From: Chryseobacterium sp. 6424
GTDB taxonomy: Bacteria > Bacteroidota > Bacteroidia > Flavobacteriales > Weeksellaceae
Assembly: GCF_003692615.1 (NCBI RefSeq)
Contig: NZ_CP023540.1
Span: 2,108,001 to 2,172,000, forward strand
Length of the DNA: 64,000 nucleotides
Direction: 5' to 3'
Below are positions 43,190-51,310 of this stretch, piece by piece. Made by a program: the position numbers and the translations under genes. The notes under the pieces were generated by a model, which was not told the DNA's origin, searched no databases, and saw nothing but the letters and a program-made list of their open reading frames with translations. Each line of letters begins with the position of its first letter. Position 1 is the stretch's first letter.

Positions 43190-44320
43190 CTAATCTACAA
43201 TAAACAGGTCTGAGGCAATACCATCAGCCAGAAACCAATGTTCGGCAGGGATTTTCAGAAAGCCATTTTCTTCTGTAAGTGTACCTTCCTGTAATTTCTT
43301 GTTTATTTCGGGCTGTAACTGCTGTAGGATATGGGTACTGAATTGGTTTTGCAACACAGAAAGCTCTATTCCACGGGTGGTGCGCAGGCCAATCATTAGC
43401 AATTCATTTAACCGGTCCTTCTCTGTGAGGATTTCGGTTTCAGAAAGCAATTGGTTATTGCCCAAAGCGTCTATATAACGCCGGTTGTTGGCGATGTTCC
43501 AGCTTCTTTGGCGTTCACCGTTGTAGGAATGTGCGGACGGGCCGATTCCCAAATATTCCTTACCCTGCCAGTATGCTGAATTATGGCGTGAATGAAAGCC
43601 GGGCTTCCCAAAATTTGAAATCTCATAATGGTCGAAACCCTGGTCTTTCAGGAAAGCCGAAAGATAGTAGAACTCTTCAGTCTGCTCTGTCTCTTTGGGT
43701 GGTTTTATTTTTTTCTGGTCAATCCAACTGCTTAATGCTGTCTTGGGCTCTACGGTAAGCGCATACGCTGAAACATGCGGAACCTGCAATGCCACAGTCT
43801 TCCGCAGATTTTCTTTCCAAAGCAGCATATCGGAAGTGGGTGATCCGTAAATAAGGTCGATGCTGATGTTCTCAAACCCAAAATCCTGCGCACGTTTGAT
43901 GGAGCTTTCTGCCTCTGAGGCGTTGTGCGCGCGATTCATTAACTTTAAATCATCATCGAAAAAACTTTGCGTACCAATAGAAAGCCTATTAAATACACTG
44001 CCGGAAAGTCCCTTCAGAAAATGGGCGTCGAGATCGTCGGGGTTGGCTTCCAAGGTAACTTCAATATCGGATGAAAATGTAAAGTGTCTTAAGACCTCAT
44101 CGGTTAAGGATTTCAGCTCATCTGCATTCAACAGAGAGGGAGTCCCACCACCGAAATACAGGGATTTTAAGTTCTTGTCCTTCAGCTCATCTTTGCGTAG
44201 TTGTAATTCTTTTTTCAGTGCAGCCAGCATGTCTTCTTTAGCACTTAAAGAAGTAGAGAAGTGGAAGTTACAGTAACTGCATTTCTGTCTGCAGAACGGG
44301 ATGTGGAGGTAAATCATCAA
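43190..44320 (-). CDS. hemW: Radical SAM heme chaperone HemW
   Basis: A 376-residue radical SAM protein. The iron-sulfur cluster Cys10-x3-Cys14-x2-Cys17 (PFCRQKCSYCNFH) and FGGGTPSLLNADEL are present. The segment IDLIYGSPTSD and YEISNFGKPGFHSRHNSAYW are HemW-type features; this family binds heme and is distinct from coproporphyrinogen oxidase HemN. Two adjacent ATG codons could start it. It follows the PorP gene on the same strand. Confidence 0.92.
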   Translation of the reverse strand: MMIYLHIPFCRQKCSYCNFHFSTSLSAKEDMLAALKKELQLRKDELKDKNLKSLYFGGGTPSLLNADELKSLTDEVLRHFTFSSDIEVTLEANPDDLDAHFLKGLSGSVFNRLSIGTQSFFDDDLKLMNRAHNASEAESSIKRAQDFGFENISIDLIYGSPTSDMLLWKENLRKTVALQVPHVSAYALTVEPKTALSSWIDQKKIKPPKETEQTEEFYYLSAFLKDQGFDHYEISNFGKPGFHSRHNSAYWQGKEYLGIGPSAHSYNGERQRSWNIANNRRYIDALGNNQLLSETEILTEKDRLNELLMIGLRTTRGIELSVLQNQFSTHILQQLQPEINKKLQEGTLTEENGFLKIPAEHWFLADGIASDLFIVD

Positions 44321-44356
44321 TAGAAACCGTCGCCGATGCCTTGTAATCGCTGAATA

Positions 44357-45307
44357 TTAATATCGGAAGCCCCGCGTATTGATGAAATTCTCTAAATTAT
44401 AACCAACGCTGAGCATAAAACTGTTGCCGGCAAATTGTTGGATATCCGAAAGGCCGAAATTATAGGTAGCCCCAAAGAAAAAATCATTCACTTTTGCGGT
44501 AATGACCGGTGAGATGCCGAGGTTTTGGTTGCCATATTTGTTGTTACCCGTACGGAAACTTGCACCCGCAGAGAAGGAAGCGTCTTCATCTCCGGCGGTA
44601 GCCATCAGGTTGAAATCATAAATCTTTGCCGAATTTGTATTTAGGTTCATCATCACCGAAGGGCTTATATAGAATTGCTCACTTAGGTAAAAATTATAGC
44701 CTGCGTTAAAGATATACTTGGTAGGTTCAGGCTCGATGCCGTTTACGATCGGGATATCGTTGGTAATGGCAATGTCATTCACCGAAATGCTGCCGAAAAG
44801 CCCACGGTAAGTTACGGCCAGCCCTAAATTGGCGTATGCCAAGAAAATACTGTTATTGCCTTCTGCAAGTGTGGGATCACCGGGATCTTGTGGATTTAGT
44901 TTAGCCAGATTAATATTCATGTTATAGAGACTAACGGATGTCCCGAAAGAAAACTGGCTGCTGCGCTCACCATCATCATCAATCGGAATAAAATAAGACG
45001 CGCCGCCTGTAATCCCATTAGATGACACCGGCCCATTCTGGTCCCTGAAAAAGCTGAGTCCCGCACCTACCCTGTCGAACACATTGGCATGAATACCAAT
45101 AGACTGCACGTTGGGGGACTGATCGAACTGTGAGAACTGTTTCTGATAGTTAAGATTCAGCACAACATCATCCGTCTTACCATATTGCGCAGGATTGAAG
45201 AGGAAATCCCCCTCCATCAAATACTGCTGATAAAAGGGCAGTGTCTCCTGACTTTTATAAAAACCCAGGAAGAGAAATATGAATAATAAGGCGGCTAATT
45301 TCCTCAT
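44357..45307 (-). CDS. PorP/SprF-family type IX secretion outer-membrane protein
   Basis: A 316-residue beta-barrel protein of the PorP/SprF family that helps anchor or export T9SS substrates, SprF being needed for the gliding adhesin SprB. After a signal peptide (MRKLAALLFIFLFLGFYKSQ) it has the family opening LPFYQQYLMEGDFLFNPAQYG and many Gly/Asn-rich strands ending NLENFINTRGFRY. The start at 45307 gives the signal peptide; a longer frame running into rluD is rejected. A promoter box lies 31 bases upstream. No SprB-type adhesin is adjacent. Confidence 0.88.
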   Translation of the reverse strand: MRKLAALLFIFLFLGFYKSQETLPFYQQYLMEGDFLFNPAQYGKTDDVVLNLNYQKQFSQFDQSPNVQSIGIHANVFDRVGAGLSFFRDQNGPVSSNGITGGASYFIPIDDDGERSSQFSFGTSVSLYNMNINLAKLNPQDPGDPTLAEGNNSIFLAYANLGLAVTYRGLFGSISVNDIAITNDIPIVNGIEPEPTKYIFNAGYNFYLSEQFYISPSVMMNLNTNSAKIYDFNLMATAGDEDASFSAGASFRTGNNKYGNQNLGISPVITAKVNDFFFGATYNFGLSDIQQFAGNSFMLSVGYNLENFINTRGFRY

Positions 45308-45337
45308 AATGTGATTGAAAAAAGATAAAATATTCTG

Positions 45338-45345
45338 CAAATATA
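45338..45345 (-). promoter_or_regulatory. -7 box for the PorP/SprF gene
   Basis: Minus-strand TATATTTG, an exact TAnnTTTG match in the gap just after the rluD stop, giving the gene its own promoter. Confidence 0.55.
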
Positions 45346-45354
45346 GCAAACTTT

Positions 45355-46422
45355 TCACTGTGATTGTGGCGCAAGATAGCTCCGCCATTTTTGCACTGCA
45401 GCTTCCATATCCCGCGGCATCGGGCTTTCAAAATACATTTCCTTCTTAGTGGTTGGATGAATAAAACCTAGGGTATGTGCATGCAGGGCCTGTCGGGGCA
45501 ACACCTCGAATACATTTTTAATGAACTGCCGGTATTTGGGTAAATTCACCCCTTTCAGGATTTGGTCACCCTCATATCTTGAATCATTAAAGAGCGTGTG
45601 CCCAATGTGTCGGAAGTGCGCACGGATTTGGTGTGTACGCCCAGTCTCGAGTTTACATTCTACCCAAGTCATATATTTAAATCTTTCAATGACCTTATAA
45701 TGCGTGACTGCATGTTTGCCTAGGCTGCCGTCTTCAAAGACCGCCATTTGCATCCGGTTTTTCAAGTCGCGACCGATGTTTCCGGTAATCGTGCCGTGGT
45801 CATCTGCCATATTCCCCCATACAAATGCCCAATATAATCGTTTGGTCTTTCGGTCGAAGAATTGTTTTGCAAGATAGCTTAGCGCATATTCGGTTTTGGC
45901 AATCACCAATAGCCCTGAAGTATCCTTATCAATACGGTGCACAAGGCCTACACGGTCAAGGTCAGATTTTTGTCCGTTTTTTTCGAAATGAAAAGCCAGC
46001 GCGTTCACCAATGTACCGTCCCAATTGCCATGGCCGGGATGTACAACCATGCCTGGTGCCTTATCGACCACGATGAGGTCTTCATCTTCATACACAATAT
46101 CAATCGGGATATCCTGCGGAATAATCACGTTCTCGCGTGGTGGCCTTGCCAGCAATACAGAGATTTGGTCGCCTGGCTTTACGCGATAATTTTGTTTTAC
46201 CGGTTTGCCATTTACTACTACGTTACCTGCGCGGCAAGCCTGGGAGATTTTGTTGCGTGTGGAGTTCTGGCGGAAGATGTGCAGGAATTTATCAATCCGC
46301 AAAAGCTGCTGCTTCGGGTCTACTTTAATGCTGAGATGTTCAAAAAGCTCGGCGGCTTCACTTTCATTTACCTCCTGCCCCAGCAATTCTTCATCTAAAA
46401 AATCTTCCTGATCCTCGCTCAT
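45355..46422 (-). CDS. RluD-family 23S rRNA pseudouridine synthase
   Basis: A 355-residue RluA/RluD-type enzyme. An acidic N-terminal extension is followed by an S4 domain (LRIDKFLHIFRQN, NVVVNGKPVKQNYRVKPGD) and the catalytic domain with the motif VGLVHRIDKDTSGLLVIAK, whose Asp is the catalytic nucleophile, and CKLETGRTHQIRAHF. RluD modifies 23S rRNA helix 69; the acidic 40-residue extension is longer than in enterobacterial forms. Confidence 0.9.
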   Translation of the reverse strand: MSEDQEDFLDEELLGQEVNESEAAELFEHLSIKVDPKQQLLRIDKFLHIFRQNSTRNKISQACRAGNVVVNGKPVKQNYRVKPGDQISVLLARPPRENVIIPQDIPIDIVYEDEDLIVVDKAPGMVVHPGHGNWDGTLVNALAFHFEKNGQKSDLDRVGLVHRIDKDTSGLLVIAKTEYALSYLAKQFFDRKTKRLYWAFVWGNMADDHGTITGNIGRDLKNRMQMAVFEDGSLGKHAVTHYKVIERFKYMTWVECKLETGRTHQIRAHFRHIGHTLFNDSRYEGDQILKGVNLPKYRQFIKNVFEVLPRQALHAHTLGFIHPTTKKEMYFESPMPRDMEAAVQKWRSYLAPQSQ

Positions 46423-46427
46423 GCGTT

Positions 46428-46458
46428 AAAAAAAAGCTTCAACTTTCTGCTGAAGCTC
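46428..46458 (-). terminator. Terminator after the PASTA gene
   Basis: Stem AGCTTCA/TGAAGCT with a 9-base loop; on the minus strand it ends in eight T, just before the rluD start, so the PASTA gene and rluD are separate transcripts. Confidence 0.85.
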
Positions 46459-46476
46459 GGGTATTTAATTGTTTTG

Positions 46477-47511
46477 TTATTCTACCACTACTTTTTTGGC
46501 TTTTGGCTTTTCAGCTGGGGCTGTGGCCGGCGTAGTGGCTTTTGCCGGCGGAGTACCGGTAGTGATTTTGGGCCTATTGTCGGTCGTAGGTTTTGCTTCG
46601 GATCTGGCAGGCTCCGGTTTGGGAGTTTCGGCTTTTGGCTGTTCCTGTGGTAATGTTCTCGGCGCAGGTTCAGTGTAAAAAGGCTCTTCGAGACTCGGAT
46701 CCACTTCTTCGAGTTTTATACGGTATATGGAGTTCAACTGTTTAATCTTCGTTCCCATTTCCGCGGGTGTTTTCTTACTCGACCAAATATCTATCTGCAT
46801 CCCCTGATCCCGTACATCGTAAGGTGCCGGATCTTGGTAGTACACGATATCAGACTCGTCCTGCTTACCATCTTCGCTTTCTACAAGGCCCACTTCAAAG
46901 AGATTCTGCGCGATGATGGCTTTTGCCTGCTGAACGGTAAGCCCTACTAAATTGGGTACATTGATGTTTCTTTTCGGCCCTGCGCCAATCACCAGACCGA
47001 TGCTAGCAAACCTTGGGAGCAGCGTACCAGGTTTCAGTACAGTACCGTTATAGGTCATGCGCAGCACGGCATCTCTTTGTATGCTTGGTTCATAGATGGT
47101 GTCACCAACCTTCAGTCCAACCTGCTCTAATTGCCTGAACGCCAAACCTTTATACCTGTCTAAAACATCAGGGACCGAAACTTTAGCATAAGTCCTGGGA
47201 TTTACCCTTAGCATAATCGTACGGCCGTCTTTTACGCGGGAACCTGGCGAAGGATATATCTGCAACACCTGAAACGGGCGGTATTTAGGATCGAATTTAA
47301 AACTGTCTACTTCATAATCCAGACCAGAATCATCCAGGACTTTAATAGCGTCATGCACCGATTTATTAATGACATTAGGTACTGGGATTTCTTTGCCATG
47401 GTTGGTATGAAGCTCTAACCAACGGAAAGTAAGCCAAACAAGTCCTGTAAAAACTGCGGCTGCCAAAAGGATATTTAACAGAACTTTCCAGTGGAAAAGC
47501 GATTTAAGCAT
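46477..47511 (-). CDS. PASTA-domain membrane protein without a kinase domain
   Basis: A 344-residue protein with a short cytoplasmic start, one membrane segment (about 8-28), and three PASTA repeats (about 40-105, 110-180 and 183-255; each with PNV or PDV at its start, such as VPNVINKSVHDAIKVLDDSG). The last 90 residues are a Pro/Lys/Ala-rich tail. PASTA domains bind peptidoglycan in Ser/Thr kinases and PBPs; here they stand alone, as in several Bacteroidota. A wall-sensing or scaffold role is inferred. Confidence 0.88.
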   Translation of the reverse strand: MLKSLFHWKVLLNILLAAAVFTGLVWLTFRWLELHTNHGKEIPVPNVINKSVHDAIKVLDDSGLDYEVDSFKFDPKYRPFQVLQIYPSPGSRVKDGRTIMLRVNPRTYAKVSVPDVLDRYKGLAFRQLEQVGLKVGDTIYEPSIQRDAVLRMTYNGTVLKPGTLLPRFASIGLVIGAGPKRNINVPNLVGLTVQQAKAIIAQNLFEVGLVESEDGKQDESDIVYYQDPAPYDVRDQGMQIDIWSSKKTPAEMGTKIKQLNSIYRIKLEEVDPSLEEPFYTEPAPRTLPQEQPKAETPKPEPARSEAKPTTDNRPKITTGTPPAKATTPATAPAEKPKAKKVVVE

Positions 47512-47647
47512 ATTTATTCATCTTTAATAATAGCTTTGCAAATATATAAAATAATCTTTTCGGGCGTTTCGTAAACTTCATCTTTCAGTATTCTGAACAT
47601 CAGCTCCCTTCAGAGGAATATCTACATACATATATCGCCAGCAGACT

Positions 47648-47678
47648 TTGAACACAATATCCGAAAACAGTATCTTTG
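47648..47678 (+). promoter_or_regulatory. yicC promoter
   Basis: TTG at 47648-47650, 20 bases, then TATCTTTG at 47671-47678, ending 17 bases before the yicC ATG. Confidence 0.7.
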
Positions 47679-47695
47679 CAGCCTAATATACACTC

Positions 47696-48553
47696 ATGAT
47701 TTTATCCATGACTGGCTTCGGCAGAAGCGAAGGCGTTTTCGAAGGCAAAAAGATCACCCTCGACCTGAAGTCTCTTAACAGTAAATCCTTCGATCTCAAT
47801 ATCAAAATGCCCGTTCGGTACAAAGAGAAGGAATTTGAAATCCGCAAAATATTGAATGAACGCATTTTGCGTGGTAAAGTAGATTGCTACATCAACCTCG
47901 AGACACTGAACGATACCGCTGAAGCCCACATCAACCACGAACTGGTGCGCACCTACATGAACGAACTTAAGAACCTTGCCGCCGACGGCCCCGATTTCGA
48001 GTATCTGAAAATGGCGGTCCGTATGCCCGACGTCATTTCTACCAAACAGGAAGAACTGGGTGAAGAAGAATGGCTGTTCCTGCAAAAACTGGTGGACGAG
48101 GCGCTTGGTAAATTTGAGGACTTCCGACAGACCGAAGGCCAAATCCTGCACGAGGAACTGAAACGCAACATCCACAACATCGAAACGTATCTTACCATGG
48201 TGCAGCCCTACGAAGGTGTGCGGCTGGAGGCGGTGAAAGAGCGCTACCTAAGCACATTAAAGGAGTTTAAGCAGATTGATGAAACAAGATTCTATCAGGA
48301 AATGGCTTACTACACCGAAAAACTGGATATTTCTGAAGAAAAAGTACGCCTTACCCAACACCTGAAATACTATACCGAAGTCATGAAAAATGAAAACAAC
48401 AACGGTAAAAAGCTGGGCTTCATTTCGCAGGAAATCGGGCGCGAAATCAACACCCTGGGCTCCAAAGCTAACCATGCCGAAATACAGAAACTGGTAGTGA
48501 TGATGAAGGATGACCTCGAAAAAATCAAAGAACAAACCCTAAACGTACTGTAA
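47696..48553 (+). CDS. YicC-family endoribonuclease
   Basis: A 285-residue member of the YicC family, hexameric RNases conserved through bacteria. The N-terminus MILSMTGFGRSEGVFEGKKI is the family signature, and GFISQEIGREINTLGSKANH near residue 235 is the conserved C-terminal motif. It is the first gene of a same-strand run yicC-gmk-epimerase-nadA-folB-lnt with gaps of 32 bases or less. Confidence 0.92.
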   Translation: MILSMTGFGRSEGVFEGKKITLDLKSLNSKSFDLNIKMPVRYKEKEFEIRKILNERILRGKVDCYINLETLNDTAEAHINHELVRTYMNELKNLAADGPDFEYLKMAVRMPDVISTKQEELGEEEWLFLQKLVDEALGKFEDFRQTEGQILHEELKRNIHNIETYLTMVQPYEGVRLEAVKERYLSTLKEFKQIDETRFYQEMAYYTEKLDISEEKVRLTQHLKYYTEVMKNENNNGKKLGFISQEIGREINTLGSKANHAEIQKLVVMMKDDLEKIKEQTLNVL

Positions 48554-48585
48554 CCCAACAAAAAACTTCAGGAATACCGCGAATC

Positions 48586-49149
48586 ATGAATAAAGTCCTC
48601 ATCTTCTCAGCACCTTCGGGCAGCGGAAAAACCACTTTGGTAAAATACTGTCTTGAAACCTTTCCGCAACTGCAGTTTTCAGTTTCGTGCACCACAAGGC
48701 ACCCACGCGGCACCGAACAGGATGGTATCGACTATCATTTTATCAGCCCAGAAGAATTCCGGCAGAAAATCACTGAAAGCGCTTTTGTTGAATATGAAGA
48801 GGTGTACACCGATAAATATTACGGCACGCTGAAGTCTGAGGTGGAAAAAATCTGGCAAAGTGGCAAGACCGTCATCTTCGATGTGGATGTAAAGGGTGGC
48901 ATTTCACTCAAAGAATATTTCGGCACACAGGCGCTTTCTGTCTTCATCATGCCGCCATCTGTAGCAGAGCTCGAGCGCCGACTAATTTCCCGCGCTACCG
49001 ATGACACCGAAACCATCCGAACCCGTGTTGAAAAAGCCGCCGAAGAAATGGCTTTTTCGCCATCGTTTGATAAAACCATCGTCAACAACGATCTTGATGA
49101 AGCTAAAAACGCCATCAAAGCGCTTGTCGAAGGCTTCTTAAATTCATGA
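48586..49149 (+). CDS. gmk: Guanylate kinase
   Basis: Phosphorylates GMP to GDP. The P-loop FSAPSGSGKTTLVKY starts at residue 6, the GMP-binding segment FSVSCTTRHPRGTEQDGIDY at about 31, and VFIMPPSVAELERRL and NNDLDEAKNAI are further conserved. The 187-residue length is normal. Linkage of yicC with gmk is widespread. Its stop overlaps the next start by four bases (ATGA). Confidence 0.96.
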   Translation: MNKVLIFSAPSGSGKTTLVKYCLETFPQLQFSVSCTTRHPRGTEQDGIDYHFISPEEFRQKITESAFVEYEEVYTDKYYGTLKSEVEKIWQSGKTVIFDVDVKGGISLKEYFGTQALSVFIMPPSVAELERRLISRATDDTETIRTRVEKAAEEMAFSPSFDKTIVNNDLDEAKNAIKALVEGFLNS

Positions 49150-49868
49150 AAGTAGCGATTATCGGTTGTGGCTGGCTTGGGGAGCGTCTGGCAAAATATC
49201 TGTCGGCGCAAGGTTTTTATACCATCACCACAACGACTTTAGCCGAAAAACTGCCAAGATTGCAGAAAATCTCCTCTGAAGCTCATTTGTTAAGATTTGG
49301 GCTTACGGCGGATCTTTCATTTCTTGATGCTATGGATGCTGTTATCTTCAGTATGCCGGCCGCGCGCAACGATTGGCACCACGGCTTTCAGCAACTGAAT
49401 ACAGATTTCCCTAAAAGTATCTTTTTCAGTTCTACAGGCATCTATCCGCAGCAAAGCGGCATATATACAGAAGAATATAAAGACAACCTGCGAAATGATC
49501 TGGTACTTTCTGAACAAACCGTGCTCCAGAAATACCCAAAAACCAACATCCTTCGACTCGGCGGCCTGATGGGTGATGGGCGCAATCTGGGTAATTTTTT
49601 CAGGAATAGCACTCCGCAGGATCCCGGGAAAGCCGCCAATCACATCCATTATGAAGACATCATACAGGCAGTAGTAAAAATATTGTACGCAGAGGTGCAT
49701 GCTGAAATCTTCAACCTCGTAGCGCCCGTACATCCTACCCTGGCCGAGATTTTGTCTTTAGACCAGGGCAGCGCAAAGGAACCCCCACGTATTGTCTCGG
49801 GCGAAAAGTTTATTCAGAATTTTAATTATACATTTATACATTCAAATCCACAATATTTTAGTAAATGA
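49146..49868 (+). CDS. NAD(P)-binding epimerase-like protein
   Basis: A 240-residue Rossmann protein starting KVAIIGCGWLGERLAKYLSA, with the short-chain-type strand FFSSTGIYPQQSGIYTE and a LRLGGLMGDGRNLGNFF segment near residue 140. It resembles extended SDR/epimerase proteins but lacks a clear YxxxK catalytic pair, so the reaction is not predictable. It overlaps gmk by four bases and nadA by four bases, indicating translational coupling. Confidence 0.8.
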   Translation: MKVAIIGCGWLGERLAKYLSAQGFYTITTTTLAEKLPRLQKISSEAHLLRFGLTADLSFLDAMDAVIFSMPAARNDWHHGFQQLNTDFPKSIFFSSTGIYPQQSGIYTEEYKDNLRNDLVLSEQTVLQKYPKTNILRLGGLMGDGRNLGNFFRNSTPQDPGKAANHIHYEDIIQAVVKILYAEVHAEIFNLVAPVHPTLAEILSLDQGSAKEPPRIVSGEKFIQNFNYTFIHSNPQYFSK

Positions 49869-50884
49869 GTACAGAAACATTAGATAAAGCCAAAGCCAAT
49901 CTTCCGGTACGCGGATTTCTGAAAATTGATGACCTTGTGATCCCACAAGGCGAAGCGCTGGTACAGGCCATTCTTGATTTAAAGAAAGAAAAAAATGCGG
50001 TCATTCTCGCTCATTATTATCAGCTGCCAGCGATACAGGACATTGCTGACTTCCTGGGCGACTCGCTGCAATTGGCAAGGCAGGCAAAGGATACCGATGC
50101 CGATATGATTGCGTTCTGTGGTGTACATTTCATGGCTGAAGCGGCTAAGATCCTGAATCCCACTAAAAAAGTTGTATTACCAGATACCCAAGCCGGCTGT
50201 TCACTGGCCGATGGTTGCAGTGGCGAAGGCCTGCGTGCCATGCGCGCGCAGCACCCAAATGCACTGGTAGCTACCTATATCAACTGTAATGCCGAGACTA
50301 AAGCCGAGAGCGATATCATTGTCACCAGCTCAAACGCTGAAACCATCATAAAAGCGTTGCCGGAAGACCGCCCGATCATCTTCGCGCCAGACAAAAACCT
50401 TGGCCGCTACTTATCCAAAACCACTGGCCGCGACATGATCCTATGGGACGGAAGCTGTATCGTACATGAAGCTTTTTCGATGGAGCGCATTGCACGCCAG
50501 CTTGCCGAAAACCCCGATGCCAAACTAATCGCGCACCCAGAAAGCGAAGCTGCGGTACTCGACTTGGCACATTTTATAGGCTCTACCTCAGCGCTGCTGA
50601 ATTATGTAGAAAAAGATGATACACAGAAATTTATTGTAGCCACAGAGGAAGGTATTCTGCACGAAATGAAAAAGCGCGCGCCGCATAAAGAACTGATTCC
50701 GGCGCTGGTTTTTGATGAAAGTTGTAACTGCTCGGAGTGTTTTTACATGAAGAGAAACACGCTGGAAAAACTTTACCTGTGTATGAAGTATGAACTCCCG
50801 GAAATCATCATAGAAGAAGAATTGCGCCTGAAAGCCCTGAAACCCATCGAAGCGATGCTGGAACTCAGTAAAACCATCAAATAA
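49865..50884 (+). CDS. nadA: Quinolinate synthase
   Basis: Iron-sulfur enzyme that condenses iminoaspartate with dihydroxyacetone phosphate to quinolinate for NAD synthesis. The three cluster cysteines are visible in AFCGVHFMAEAAK, YINCNAETKAESD and the C-terminal CNCSECFYMKRNTLEKL. Substrate residues sit in LAHYYQLPAIQDIADFLGDS. It is a 339-residue protein. nadB and nadC are not in the window; nadD is 14 kb to the left. Confidence 0.95.
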   Translation: MSTETLDKAKANLPVRGFLKIDDLVIPQGEALVQAILDLKKEKNAVILAHYYQLPAIQDIADFLGDSLQLARQAKDTDADMIAFCGVHFMAEAAKILNPTKKVVLPDTQAGCSLADGCSGEGLRAMRAQHPNALVATYINCNAETKAESDIIVTSSNAETIIKALPEDRPIIFAPDKNLGRYLSKTTGRDMILWDGSCIVHEAFSMERIARQLAENPDAKLIAHPESEAAVLDLAHFIGSTSALLNYVEKDDTQKFIVATEEGILHEMKKRAPHKELIPALVFDESCNCSECFYMKRNTLEKLYLCMKYELPEIIIEEELRLKALKPIEAMLELSKTIK

Positions 50885-50917
50885 ACCGCTGAAACTTTTT
50901 AACCTTAAATACAGCCC

Positions 50918-51280
50918 ATGACTTCCAGGATTATCTTTGAAGATCTAAAAATATACGCATACCACGGGGTTCTGCCAGAAGAAACCATCATCGGGACTTA
51001 TTATCTCGTCAACCTTGAAATTCATGCAGATTTGTGGAAAGCTACACAAACCGATGATTTGCAGGACACGGTAAACTATGCTGAAATCAACAGCATCATT
51101 CATAACGAAATGAAAATCCCGTCGAAACTGATAGAGCATGTTGCCGGCCGAATCATCAAGACTGTTAAAGAAAAGTTCGCCCAAATCAGCTATATTTACG
51201 TAAAGATCACCAAAACAAATCCACCGATGGAAGGTGAGATGAAAGGCGTGAGCGCCGTTTTCGAACAGCATTTTAATTAA
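50918..51280 (+). CDS. folB: Dihydroneopterin aldolase
   Basis: Converts dihydroneopterin to 6-hydroxymethyl-dihydropterin in folate synthesis. The 120-residue protein has the typical IFEDLKIYAYHGVLPEE with the catalytic-region His-Gly, DTVNYAEINSII in the middle, and the active-site-end ITKTNPPMEGEMKGVSA. It lies 33 bases after nadA and 30 before lnt. Confidence 0.94.
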   Translation: MTSRIIFEDLKIYAYHGVLPEETIIGTYYLVNLEIHADLWKATQTDDLQDTVNYAEINSIIHNEMKIPSKLIEHVAGRIIKTVKEKFAQISYIYVKITKTNPPMEGEMKGVSAVFEQHFN

Positions 51281-51310
51281 GATTAAGCGCGTAACATTTA
51301 AAAGACCATC

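Noticed and set aside
46469..46678. Plus-strand 69-codon hydrophobic ORF opposite the PASTA gene tail
   Set aside because: It is the antisense reading of the Pro/Ala/Lys-rich tail and reflects its codon bias.
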